Source: Deltaproteobacteria bacterium
GTDB lineage: Bacteria > Myxococcota > Kuafuiibacteriia > Kuafuiibacteriales > Kuafuiibacteriaceae
Assembly: GCA_011526105.1 (NCBI GenBank)
Contig: WYAZ01000118.1
Span: 1 to 34,407 of the forward strand
DNA length: 34,407 bases
Reading direction: 5' to 3'
Shown piece after piece: positions 25,717-34,407 of the stretch. Each line of letters begins with the position of its first letter. The first letter of the stretch is position 1. Both the position numbers and the translations under genes were made by a program. Under the pieces are notes generated by a model, which saw nothing but the letters and a program-made list of their open reading frames with translations, searched no databases and had not been told where the DNA came from.

Positions 25717-25815
25717 CTCTAGTACCTCTGCCCAGAGACTGTGAGCGGTTCGCGTTGGCCCTTGTCAAATGACTCAACGGGAACCATTCACAATCTCTGG
25801 GCAGAGGTACTAGAG
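25717..25815. repeat. 99-bp palindromic element with 35-bp inverted arms
   Basis: Arms 25717-25751 and 25781-25815 begin and end with CTCTAGTACCTCTGCCCAGA or its complement and differ at 3 of 35 positions. A second short pairing (CGTTG/CAACG) continues into the 29-bp loop. The element ends 10 bp before the next gene's TTG. It looks like a MITE/REP-type insertion or a regulatory hairpin; no transposase is near. Confidence 0.85.
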
Positions 25816-25816
25816 T
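25787..25816 (+). promoter_or_regulatory. Outward promoter within the inverted repeat
   Basis: TTCACA (25787-25792), 18 bp, TAGAGT (25811-25816) match 5/6 and 4/6 of the sigma-70 consensus. The right arm of the inverted repeat contains nearly all of it, and it points at the barrel gene that starts at 25826. Confidence 0.4.
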
Positions 25817-25825
25817 ACGCGCGTC

Positions 25826-26986
25826 TTGGGGGCCTCGGTCGTTCAGCTCGGCATTTGGCTCTCGCTCTGGGCGGCGCCCGAGGCCGGCCGACATCTCACT
25901 CTCGATCCCGGCGCTCAGTTTCGCGTCTCGAGCGGCACCGAGTGGGACACGAATGCACGGCGAGCTGTCGCCGGCGGTGACGGACTCCTAGGCTTCGGCA
26001 ATCGCGTGGTGGGCGACGCACTGCTCCGGCTCACTGTGGATGCCGAGGCCTCGCTCAGGATCACAGACCTCGACGTCGTCCAGATCGCCTACCTCATCGG
26101 AGCCAAGCGGTTCTTCGGAGAGAACACCGAGGACCTGCTCACACACGACCTCCGCCTCTACACGAACCACCTCTTCGGCCGCTACTTCTCCTTTGGTCTC
26201 TTCGGTCAAGGAAAGGCGAACCGGATGCGCAGCGGGGCGCGCGACTACACCCTGGGCCTCGGCGAAGGCGCCTTGACCCTGCACCTGACGAACGAGCTGT
26301 CGGCCAGCATTCGCGGACGAGCAACGAGCTACGACTTCACCGACCGCCGACTCGCCTTTGCAGGACCGGGTGTCGGCGGCGAGGTGGCGTGGCGTCCGCA
26401 CCGGCGCTTTCGCGCCTCGCTCTTCGCCGACTTCGACTGGCGCAAGTATCGAGGCAACGCGGTGGTTCCTCTCATCGATGAGAGCACGGGAGAGCCTTTC
26501 GGCAACTTCGTCACCCTCTGCGATGGCACCGGCGACGAACGCCTCGACGGCTTCACCTGCGCGCCGGTCCAAAGGCGAGACACATTGCTCTCCGCCGGTG
26601 CTCGGCTCGCCTACCAGGGCCCGTTTATCCTCGGCGGCTCTGTCCTCGGACGCTTCCACCGCTCGAACTCCGACTTCGAGAACTTCGATCGCTTTCAGCT
26701 CTCGGCGTTTGCCACCGTTCCTCTGCCCTTTCGTTTTGCCATCAGCCTGCTCGGCGTCCTGCAGCTCAATCGAGGAACATCGCTCACTCAGGCCCAGATT
26801 CAGGCCGACGACGACGAGAACCAGAACCGCTTGGATGCGCAGCTCAGCTACGGGCTCGGCGACGGCCTGCACATCGACGCCAAGTACTCGCTCTTTGCCG
26901 ACGAGTTCCAGAACCAAGCGGTCGACTTTGTGCGTCACACTTTCTACCTCGGCCTGAGTTACGAGATCGAAGCCAACTCGGGCTGA
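25826..26986 (+). CDS. Outer-membrane beta-barrel protein
   Basis: This 386-residue protein is built of alternating strands with aromatic girdles and short turns ('RYFSFGLFGQGKANRM', 'FRASLFADFDWRKYRG', 'LDAQLSYGLGDGLHIDAKYS', ending 'TFYLGLSYEIEANSG'), typical of a monomeric outer-membrane barrel of about 18 strands. The N-terminus (VVQLGIWLSLWAAPEAG) is a weak signal peptide without basic residues. Only TTG 25826 is available, because an in-frame TAG lies at 25811. The palindromic element may therefore have replaced the original 5' end and promoter. The transported substrate is unknown. Confidence 0.7.
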   Translation: MGASVVQLGIWLSLWAAPEAGRHLTLDPGAQFRVSSGTEWDTNARRAVAGGDGLLGFGNRVVGDALLRLTVDAEASLRITDLDVVQIAYLIGAKRFFGENTEDLLTHDLRLYTNHLFGRYFSFGLFGQGKANRMRSGARDYTLGLGEGALTLHLTNELSASIRGRATSYDFTDRRLAFAGPGVGGEVAWRPHRRFRASLFADFDWRKYRGNAVVPLIDESTGEPFGNFVTLCDGTGDERLDGFTCAPVQRRDTLLSAGARLAYQGPFILGGSVLGRFHRSNSDFENFDRFQLSAFATVPLPFRFAISLLGVLQLNRGTSLTQAQIQADDDENQNRLDAQLSYGLGDGLHIDAKYSLFADEFQNQAVDFVRHTFYLGLSYEIEANSG

Positions 26987-26998
26987 CGGTCTAAGACC

Positions 26999-27027
26999 TT
27001 GCGGGTTCCTCGATGGGAATCTAAGCT
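26999..27027 (+). promoter_or_regulatory. Putative leaderless promoter of the PilZ gene
   Basis: TTGCGG (26999-27004), 17 bp, TAAGCT (27022-27027), then 6 nt to GTG 27034. The geometry equals that before the efflux operon, so the start codon would be at the mRNA 5' end. Confidence 0.4.
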
Positions 27028-27033
27028 CCACCC

Positions 27034-27438
27034 GTGGGGAGCGAGCAGCGACGAGACGGGCGCCACCGCGTGCGTTTCCACCTCGTCTACGACGACGGCT
27101 CTTCGTTCAATGCTGGGACCGTGCACGATGTCTCCGTCAGCGGCCTCTTTCTCGAGACCGCGTTGCCGCTCCCGCTGGGGAGTGAGGTCTGTCTCACGCC
27201 CGTCGGCGAAGGACATCAGCTCTTCGAGGTCAAGGCCCGCGTGATGCGATGTGTACCTTACAGCGCCGGTGTCATGGCCGATCGGCCGGCGGGCATGGGG
27301 CTGCAGTTTCTCGATCTGTCGGACTCGGAGCGTGATCGGGTCGTCTCGCTGATCCGCGCCCTCGAGACAAAGCAAGCGAAGGTGAGGGGCGAGAAGGATC
27401 CGTTTCTCGGCGTCATCGTGACCCGAGCGCGAAAGTAG
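27034..27438 (+). CDS. PilZ domain protein (c-di-GMP effector type)
   Basis: This 134-residue, single-domain PilZ protein has an arginine-rich first motif RRDGRHRVRF near residues 6-15 (RxxxR type) and DVSVSGLFLE near 33-42 (D/NxSxxG type). Both c-di-GMP contact motifs are present, so ligand binding is plausible. The C-terminus 'GMGLQFLDLSDSERDRV' is the usual final strand and helix. It ends 9 bp before the FadL-like gene and follows the barrel gene by 47 bp. In myxobacteria such proteins often modulate motility or envelope functions; the target here is unknown. The start is GTG 27034. Confidence 0.88.
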   Translation: MGSEQRRDGRHRVRFHLVYDDGSSFNAGTVHDVSVSGLFLETALPLPLGSEVCLTPVGEGHQLFEVKARVMRCVPYSAGVMADRPAGMGLQFLDLSDSERDRVVSLIRALETKQAKVRGEKDPFLGVIVTRARK

Positions 27439-27447
27439 CTCCGACCT

Positions 27448-28824
27448 GTGATGAGACGGACAGCCCCGGTTCTCGTGGCGCTCACGCTTTTGGCCTCCCG
27501 AGCCGGCGCAGACGACACCAGCCATCAGAACTACGTGCTCGGTGGGCGAGCGGTGGGCCTCGGCGGCGCGTTCACCGCGCTGGGGGACGACCCGAGTGGC
27601 ATCATGTACAACCCCGCCGGGCTCATCGACGCGCTCGAGCCCTCGCTGCAGGTCTCGAGCAACCTCTATGGCCTCGACGTGAGTTCGAGCGGCGATGTCT
27701 TTGGTGAGCTCGCAGGCGCGGTCACCGATCTCGACAACGTCTTCGCTCAGCTCAACATCATCCCGAGTACCGCCGGCTTCGTCGACGCGTTTGGCAAACG
27801 TATGCCCAGCGGCGCTGCTCGTCACGCCTATGGACTCGGGGTCTTTGTGCCCTCGTTTCGGTCGTTTGCCGTCGAGACCAGCGGACCGGGCCAAGCGGCC
27901 GGCCGGCGGCTCGCTTATCAGCGCAGCGTGCTCGACCGAACGCTTCAGGCGGGGGCGGCCTATTCGTATCGCCTCGACCGAGTGTTTAGCTTTGGCATCA
28001 GCGTCTTCGGTGTCTATCGAGCGCTGCGAGAGATCGAGCAGACCTCCCTGTCCGATGACGTCGAGGTCGCTCGCTCGTTCACGAGCGCGGAGAGCAGCTT
28101 GAGTCTCTACACGATCTCGTTCGTCGTCGCGGCCGGCATCAAAGCAAAGCTCTCGGACCGCTGGAGCTTCGGCGCCACCGTGTCCGCTCCGAGCTTCTCC
28201 CTGATGAATGGCGCGACCCTCCGCGTGGTGCAGGCGAGCGCCGAACCCGGGTCCGACCCGTCCTATCGCATCGACGCCTACCGAGACCTTTCGGCCGAGA
28301 CACGCAGCGCCGCCACGGTCCGCATCGGAGTGGCGCGCACCTGGCCGGGCGTGGCCCTGCTCGCGGTGGACCTCTCGCTCCACGGCCCCACCGACTACGA
28401 GCTCTTCACGCTGCCCGACGGCAGCCCGGTGGGCGGCGTGCTCACGATCCAGCGGCAGATCGAGCGCCGCTTGGTCGCCAACCTCAATGCAGGTCTCGAG
28501 TGGCAGTTCGAGCCCTGGCTCTTTGCCTCGGTTGGCATGTTTACGAACTTCAGCTCGGCGCCGAGCATCCCGGGCAACGCTCAGGACCGGCTGGATCGGG
28601 ACTATCTTCCGCAGCTTCATGGACTGGGGAACACACTCGTCATGGGGTTCCTCGGAGACAACACGCTCACGCGCGTGGGCTTGCTCTCGAGCTACTCCTT
28701 CGGTTCGGATGTGCTGGCTCAACAAGTGGAACTTCGCCCGATCGGCAGCGGCGGCGACTTCAAGAAGGTCGATACACGGAGCCTATCGCTCTACATATTC
28801 GTGTCTTCGACCTTCTGGTTCTGA
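27448..28824 (+). CDS. FadL/OMPP1-type outer-membrane protein
   Basis: This 458-residue protein has signal peptide 'APVLVALTLLASRAGA' and, immediately after, 'GGRAVGLGGAFTALGDDPSGIMYNPAGL', the N-terminal hatch motif of FadL/TodX/PorV-type 14-strand barrels (quoted here as one region, residues about 31-58). The rest is long alternating strands. FadL-type channels let hydrophobic molecules diffuse laterally into the outer membrane; the substrate here is unknown. GTG 27448 and ATG 27451 are adjacent starts; GTG is chosen because TAGCTC ends exactly 6 nt before it. The next gene is convergent, 8 bp away. Confidence 0.82.
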   Translation: MMRRTAPVLVALTLLASRAGADDTSHQNYVLGGRAVGLGGAFTALGDDPSGIMYNPAGLIDALEPSLQVSSNLYGLDVSSSGDVFGELAGAVTDLDNVFAQLNIIPSTAGFVDAFGKRMPSGAARHAYGLGVFVPSFRSFAVETSGPGQAAGRRLAYQRSVLDRTLQAGAAYSYRLDRVFSFGISVFGVYRALREIEQTSLSDDVEVARSFTSAESSLSLYTISFVVAAGIKAKLSDRWSFGATVSAPSFSLMNGATLRVVQASAEPGSDPSYRIDAYRDLSAETRSAATVRIGVARTWPGVALLAVDLSLHGPTDYELFTLPDGSPVGGVLTIQRQIERRLVANLNAGLEWQFEPWLFASVGMFTNFSSAPSIPGNAQDRLDRDYLPQLHGLGNTLVMGFLGDNTLTRVGLLSSYSFGSDVLAQQVELRPIGSGGDFKKVDTRSLSLYIFVSSTFWF

Positions 28825-28832
28825 GACGAGCT

Positions 28833-29819
28833 CTACTCGGTGCGGTAGTGAAGGGGGCCTTTGGCTCGCATCTCGATCGCGTAGTCGACGCACGACTGCA
28901 TGAGCACGGTATCCTTGCAGCGAAAGTACGCCGGCTCCACCGAGCGTTTCTTCTTGGAGGCCCGGGGCTTCTCGAGCGAGATGGGTAGCTCTTGCAGCTC
29001 GTCCGACTTTGGGTCGTAGGTCATGACGTAGACGGTCTTCATCTTCGCCTCGATGGCGCCGAGGATGAGCTCGTTCAGGTACACCGCCGGCGCGGTCGCC
29101 GGGATGAAGACGCGCAAGAGGCCTTGGCCCTTTCGATACGCGGCGTCGATCTGGCCCATGGTGGCCGCGGTCAGGTTGTACTGCTTCTGAGAAGCCATGA
29201 GCTCTCGAATGGCGCCGGTGCGAGTTCGGGGCGCGTCCGGCGCCGGTCGATCGTTCACAAAGGTAATGCGGTCCAGGTTCTCCACCGAGATGGTCTGCCC
29301 TCGCACAAAAGCGGCGCAGCCGAAGGTGCCGGGCTTGTCGGCTTTGGCGGCGGGCAGCGGGGCCATGAAGCCGTCCACGCCCTTCATGCGCGTCTGGACC
29401 ATCGGCCCGAGCGCCGCAACCGCCGCCTGAGCCTGCTTAGCCTTCTCCTCGAAGTAGAGTCGGTCTCGCCGGTCGCGTTCGAAGCGCGCGATGGCCTCGG
29501 AGCGCTGTGCGGCGTCTTCGTAAAAGAGCTTCGTCGCGGCGAGCAGCCACTGCCCCGGCCCCACCGCAGGGTGCGTGGGTACGCGCTTCTTGGTCACACG
29601 CCTGGCGTAGGTCTCGTTGTCCTCCCCGCCCTCGCGAGAGAGCCGATACGCGGCTCCCACCACGGTGGCCAACTCCGCGTCCTGGGCCTCGATGGTAGGC
29701 AGACGACCGGCCGCCTCGCAGCGTGCAAAGAGGGTGCGCAGCTCGTCTTTGGACCAGGAAGGAGCCTCACCGGGCGCGCTGGGAAGGGCCGCGGCGAGGA
29801 TGAGCAGAGAGGCCCACAT
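28833..29819 (-). CDS. Exported protein of unknown function
   Basis: This 328-residue protein has a short signal peptide (WASLLILAAALPSAPG). The mature part is mixed and charged: a helical N-terminal third with 'YARRVTKKRVP', a central helix 'RLYFEEKAKQAQAAVAAL' and a basic tail with 'PRASKKKRSVEP'. Cysteines near 186, 302 and 310 may pair. No family is recognised. ATG 29819 is preceded by TAGGCT (29831-29826) with a 6-nt gap. It is transcribed divergently from the lipoprotein-like gene at 29906. Confidence 0.7.
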   Translation of the reverse strand: MWASLLILAAALPSAPGEAPSWSKDELRTLFARCEAAGRLPTIEAQDAELATVVGAAYRLSREGGEDNETYARRVTKKRVPTHPAVGPGQWLLAATKLFYEDAAQRSEAIARFERDRRDRLYFEEKAKQAQAAVAALGPMVQTRMKGVDGFMAPLPAAKADKPGTFGCAAFVRGQTISVENLDRITFVNDRPAPDAPRTRTGAIRELMASQKQYNLTAATMGQIDAAYRKGQGLLRVFIPATAPAVYLNELILGAIEAKMKTVYVMTYDPKSDELQELPISLEKPRASKKKRSVEPAYFRCKDTVLMQSCVDYAIEMRAKGPLHYRTE

Positions 29820-29825
29820 GGATGA

Positions 29826-29831
29826 AGCCTA
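29826..29831 (-). promoter_or_regulatory. Putative -10 element, leaderless
   Basis: TAGGCT on the minus strand ends 6 nt before ATG 29819. A -35 is poor (TTCCCC at 29854-29849, 17-bp spacer). Confidence 0.3.
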
Positions 29832-29905
29832 CGACGTCCGAGGCCAAAGGGGAATTCACATGGGTGGGTGGACGGCCGACCCTTGGGTATCCTCGAGGAA
29901 GGACC

Positions 29906-31483
29906 TTGAGGCTCTTTCACTTCAGCTTGGTGCTGCTCGCCAGTTCAACCGTAGGGCCGGTCTCATGCTCCAACACCGCCGGTTTTGCGCCGTGGCCCGA
30001 GCTGGATGCCGACGAGATCGCGTTTCTTCTCATCGAAGGGGACGGCGACACGTCGACCCGAGGGCCCTTCTTTCGCGAGGTCGAAGGTCTCGCGCCGGAG
30101 CGGGTCGCGTCGGAGGACGAGGTCCGGCTCCACTGGATCGCCCTCAGAACCCAGAGCCTCGCGACGCTCAGCGCCGCGGTCGACGAAGAGCGATGGGTCG
30201 ATCTGCGCATCGAGCCGGGCGCGGAGACCTGCTCCGAGGGTCGGGTGCTCGATGGCTTCGAGCGTCACCCACTCGAAAAGGCGGCGCCCAGGACTCTGCG
30301 GCTCGATGAGAGCACGTGGTTGCCGGCAGACACGGCGGAGGGCTGGGCGGTGCTCGTGCCCACACTCGGCGAGAGGTGCTTTGCGCAGCCTGCGGTCCCC
30401 CTTCGCCCGTATGGGGATCGACCTTGGCTGCTCGAACCCGAAGTCGTCGTCACGTCCTCCACGGTTCGCTCGGCGCCGAGGCTTGGTTGGCTCGATTCTG
30501 CTTTCACCCTGGATGAGACTCACGCGCTCAGCGCATCCCCGCTCGGCGTATTTGTTTTTGATCGAGGACAGCCCTGGCGGAATCGAGCGCTGCAGGTGCT
30601 GACCGCGAATTCGCTCGCGAGGGCGCTGAACACCTCGCTCGGCGAGCTGGTGGGCATCGAGCTCGAGGGTGTGCCGGCCACCGCCGACCGGAGTTTGGTC
30701 GTCGTCCACAATTTGGAGACGGAAGGAACACCCGGCTCTGCCGCTTGGGTGACCTGGAACGAGACCAACGGATTCAGCCTTCAAAGACCTCTTGTCACCG
30801 TGACCGACACACTTCACGGGGTCGTGCGCGACGCGGACGCGCGCTGGCTTGCTTACGGAAATGGGGGAATCATCGTCTCTGGCTTGTTCGATGGATCCGA
30901 AGTCGAGACTCAACGGATCCCAGGTGCAGGCGATCTCCGTGGCTTCTTGTTCTCGAGCGACGCCTTCGAGCCGCACATCACCTTCGACGCAAACCAGAGG
31001 CTCTTCTTTGGCGATGCGCGTGAACAACGCTGGCGGGTGGAGGCTTCGAACACGATCGTCGGCGGCGTGGGCGCGGGTGCGGTCCGCTCGACGGGGAACG
31101 GAGTCGAGGTCTATCTCGCCCCGCTCGCGCCCGGCATCACCTTGCGAAGACACACACGCGACCAAGCGCCGTTTACCATCAACGTCCCGCGCGCCCTCGA
31201 TGGTTGCCGCCTTCCCGACGATGGCTGCGGACGAGCCGCCCCCGCTTCGCGGGCTGCCGCCATGACCCTCACGCCCTCGGGGACCATGCTGTTTGCGCTC
31301 GAGGCCTGCGGCGCCGTGCTCGAGGTCGAGCTCGACCGCGGCTGCACTCGGGGCCTCCCCTTTCCGGACTCGACGGCGGAGCAGCGGCGGCGCACACAGC
31401 TCACGACCGCCCGATTCGAAGGCACTCGGCTGCTCGTGACCGGCGTAGACGGCCTGCTCCTCGAAGCAGAGTGGCCCGAGTGA
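29906..31483 (+). CDS. Exported, possibly lipid-anchored protein of unknown function
   Basis: This 525-residue protein begins LFHFSLVLLASSTVGPVSC, a signal sequence with a poor lipobox (PVSC), then a beta-rich body. Units such as 'GVFVFDRGQPWRNRALQVLT', 'ADRSLVVVHNLETEG' and 'DANQRLFFGDAREQRWRVEA' suggest propeller-like repeats, but blades cannot be counted. The C-terminal part has paired cysteines (CRLPDDGC) and 'GVDGLLLEAEWPE' at its end. TTG 29906 is preferred because AGGAAGG (29896-29902) lies just upstream and the signal follows. ATG 29822 would add 28 polar residues in front of it and would overlap the divergent promoter. Confidence 0.7.
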   Translation: MRLFHFSLVLLASSTVGPVSCSNTAGFAPWPELDADEIAFLLIEGDGDTSTRGPFFREVEGLAPERVASEDEVRLHWIALRTQSLATLSAAVDEERWVDLRIEPGAETCSEGRVLDGFERHPLEKAAPRTLRLDESTWLPADTAEGWAVLVPTLGERCFAQPAVPLRPYGDRPWLLEPEVVVTSSTVRSAPRLGWLDSAFTLDETHALSASPLGVFVFDRGQPWRNRALQVLTANSLARALNTSLGELVGIELEGVPATADRSLVVVHNLETEGTPGSAAWVTWNETNGFSLQRPLVTVTDTLHGVVRDADARWLAYGNGGIIVSGLFDGSEVETQRIPGAGDLRGFLFSSDAFEPHITFDANQRLFFGDAREQRWRVEASNTIVGGVGAGAVRSTGNGVEVYLAPLAPGITLRRHTRDQAPFTINVPRALDGCRLPDDGCGRAAPASRAAAMTLTPSGTMLFALEACGAVLEVELDRGCTRGLPFPDSTAEQRRRTQLTTARFEGTRLLVTGVDGLLLEAEWPE

Positions 31484-31504
31484 CGGAAGTGAGTGGAGCT
31501 CAGC

Positions 31505-31885
31505 TCACGAAAAGCTGGAGCCGCAACCGCAGGTCGACTTGGCGCCCGGGTTGTTGAACTTGAAGCCGGCGCCGGTCGTGCCCATCACGTAGTCGACCTC
31601 GGTCCCTTCCAGGTGCATGGCGGAGACGGGGTCGATGAGGACGCGAAGGTCTCCGTAGTAGAACTCGAAGTCCGTGGCCTTGGGCTCCTTGTCGAAGTCG
31701 AGGCCGTACTGAAAGCCGCTGCAGCCACCACCCTGGATGAAGACGCGGAGCGCGTAGCCCTCGAGGTTCTCGGCCGCCATCGCCTCCTTCACCATCTCGA
31801 CCGCCTTGGCGGTGAGGGCGACGGGGCGCTGGTCCTCGGCCAAACGGTCGGGCTGAGCGGGGGTGGACTCGACCTGGGTCTGCAT
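31505..31885 (-). CDS. erpA: A-type Fe-S cluster carrier, ErpA/IscA-like
   Basis: This 126-residue protein is of the HesB/IscA family, carrying or inserting Fe-S clusters into apo-proteins. The three cluster cysteines are intact: C55 in GGGCSGFQYG and C119/C121 in STCGCGSSF. 'MGTTGAGFKFNNPGAKSTCG' precedes the end and is typical of the ErpA branch. A 20-residue polar N-terminal extension is unusual but not disruptive. It lies downstream of nuoL on the same strand, and complex I is a major Fe-S client, although a 186-bp gap and its own promoter suggest independent transcription. Confidence 0.92.
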   Translation of the reverse strand: MQTQVESTPAQPDRLAEDQRPVALTAKAVEMVKEAMAAENLEGYALRVFIQGGGCSGFQYGLDFDKEPKATDFEFYYGDLRVLIDPVSAMHLEGTEVDYVMGTTGAGFKFNNPGAKSTCGCGSSFS

Positions 31886-31891
31886 GGCTTC

Positions 31892-31919
31892 AGCGTAGTG
31901 GAGCTGGGCTGGAGGTCAA
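31892..31919 (-). promoter_or_regulatory. Promoter of the erpA-like gene, leaderless
   Basis: TTGACC (31919-31914), 16 bp, TACGCT (31897-31892), then 6 nt (GAAGCC) to ATG 31885. There is no Shine-Dalgarno sequence. Transcription is expected to start at the ATG. Confidence 0.45.
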
Positions 31920-32071
31920 CGAAGAACTGAGCCCGAGCGCCGAGCGACCCCGGTCATTCGAGGCAAAAGGCTGTAATCACGCCCCTAAACGCTCGAGTCT
32001 CGCAAGCCGCCCGGGCGCGGAAGCATGCCCTGAAACCCCGTGTCCGCGGAGGGGCCAGAGGGACAGGCGCT

Positions 32072-34018
<1,947 letters not shown>

Positions 34019-34051
34019 CGGCGTGAGATTCCGGGGCCTGAAGCCGCGCGG

Positions 34052-34080
34052 AGCCTAGGTCGGGGCTATGTTGGGGTCAA
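34052..34080 (-). promoter_or_regulatory. Promoter of nuoL
   Basis: TTGACC (34080-34075), 17 bp, TAGGCT (34057-34052). The 5' leader would be about 27 nt. A dedicated promoter fits the solitary position of nuoL. Confidence 0.45.
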
Positions 34081-34192
34081 GGACTAGAGCGGGCGCCGTG
34101 CAGTCGGCAAGGTCCTGATTCGTCCCGTCTTTCTGGGTTTTCTACGAGGCCTCGCGCAGGCTTCCACGCCGAGACGAGTCTACGTTCGTGGA

Positions 34193-34407
34193 GTGAGCTA
34201 TTGGTGGCTGCTGGCGGTCTTGGGTCTCCTTGCGCCATATGCACTCCACCACCGGTGGATAGAGGGGCAGCGACGACAGCTTCTAGTGTCCCGTCCGAGA
34301 AGTTCGATCATGTTCCCGCGAAGTATCTTTCGTCGCTGGTCGGCGCGCTACGAAGGGAGTTGGGTCGCCCCCAATGACCGAGGAGCCCGAAAGGGCGGCC
34401 GCAGGCC
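34193..34407 (+). CDS. Possible partial gene running off the window
   Basis: From GTG 34193 a frame stays open to the window end (71 codons): a hydrophobic start 'YWWLLAVLGLLAPYAL' then basic residues (HHRWIEGQRRQLL). It resembles a small membrane-anchored protein, but the ribosome site is poor and codon choice is not decisive. The 34019-34192 stretch otherwise holds only the nuoL promoter. Confidence 0.25.
   Translation, partial: MSYWWLLAVLGLLAPYALHHRWIEGQRRQLLVSRPRSSIMFPRSIFRRWSARYEGSWVAPNDRGARKGGRR

Overview
The window is high-GC bacterial DNA, most likely from a myxobacterium (Myxococcota). This is inferred from content: an FHA-GAF-adenylyl cyclase beside a membrane Ser/Thr kinase, two sigma-54 activators with a sensor kinase, and lipoproteins with Asp/Ala/Gly-rich tethers after the lipid cysteine. 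No rRNA, tRNA, CRISPR array or intact mobile element was recognised. The species cannot be named from the sequence.

Layout. 1-929: the probable last codons of an IS66-type transposase, then a small multi-pass membrane protein. 1353-5961 (+): a tightly packed tripartite efflux operon (MacA-like adaptor, MacB-type ATPase, MacB-type permease, TolC-like channel). 6119-13187 (-): a cobalamin operon. It has a promoter, a complete cobalamin riboswitch, a BtuB-like TonB-dependent receptor, three surface-type lipoproteins (two look like beta-propellers) and a BtuF-like binding protein. Every gene junction is an ATGA or GTGA overlap. 13510-14802 (-): a PEGA-like envelope protein. 14841-19106 (+): the FHA-GAF-cyclase, the Ser/Thr kinase and a J-domain protein. 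19127-20119: a divergent pair, an LptC-like lipoprotein and a DUF2203 protein. 20198-24220 (+): a sigma-54 activator without receiver, a HAMP histidine kinase and an NtrC-type response regulator. 24361-28824 (+): a secreted coiled-coil protein behind a good sigma-54 promoter match, an outer-membrane barrel whose promoter lies in an inverted repeat, a PilZ protein and a FadL-like protein. 28833-31483: two exported proteins of unknown function, divergently transcribed. 31505-34018 (-): an ErpA-type Fe-S carrier and a solitary nuoL. 34193-end: a doubtful partial ORF.

The most interesting unit is the cobalamin operon. It looks like a myxobacterial counterpart of the Bacteroides BtuB/BtuG/BtuH strategy, in which surface lipoproteins capture B12 for a TonB-dependent channel, but with unfamiliar lipoproteins. 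Second-tier observations are a 30-bp perfect palindrome inside the kinase gene, a 99-bp inverted-repeat element that supplies an outward promoter, and several promoters whose -10 hexamer ends exactly 6 nt before a start codon, which implies leaderless mRNAs.
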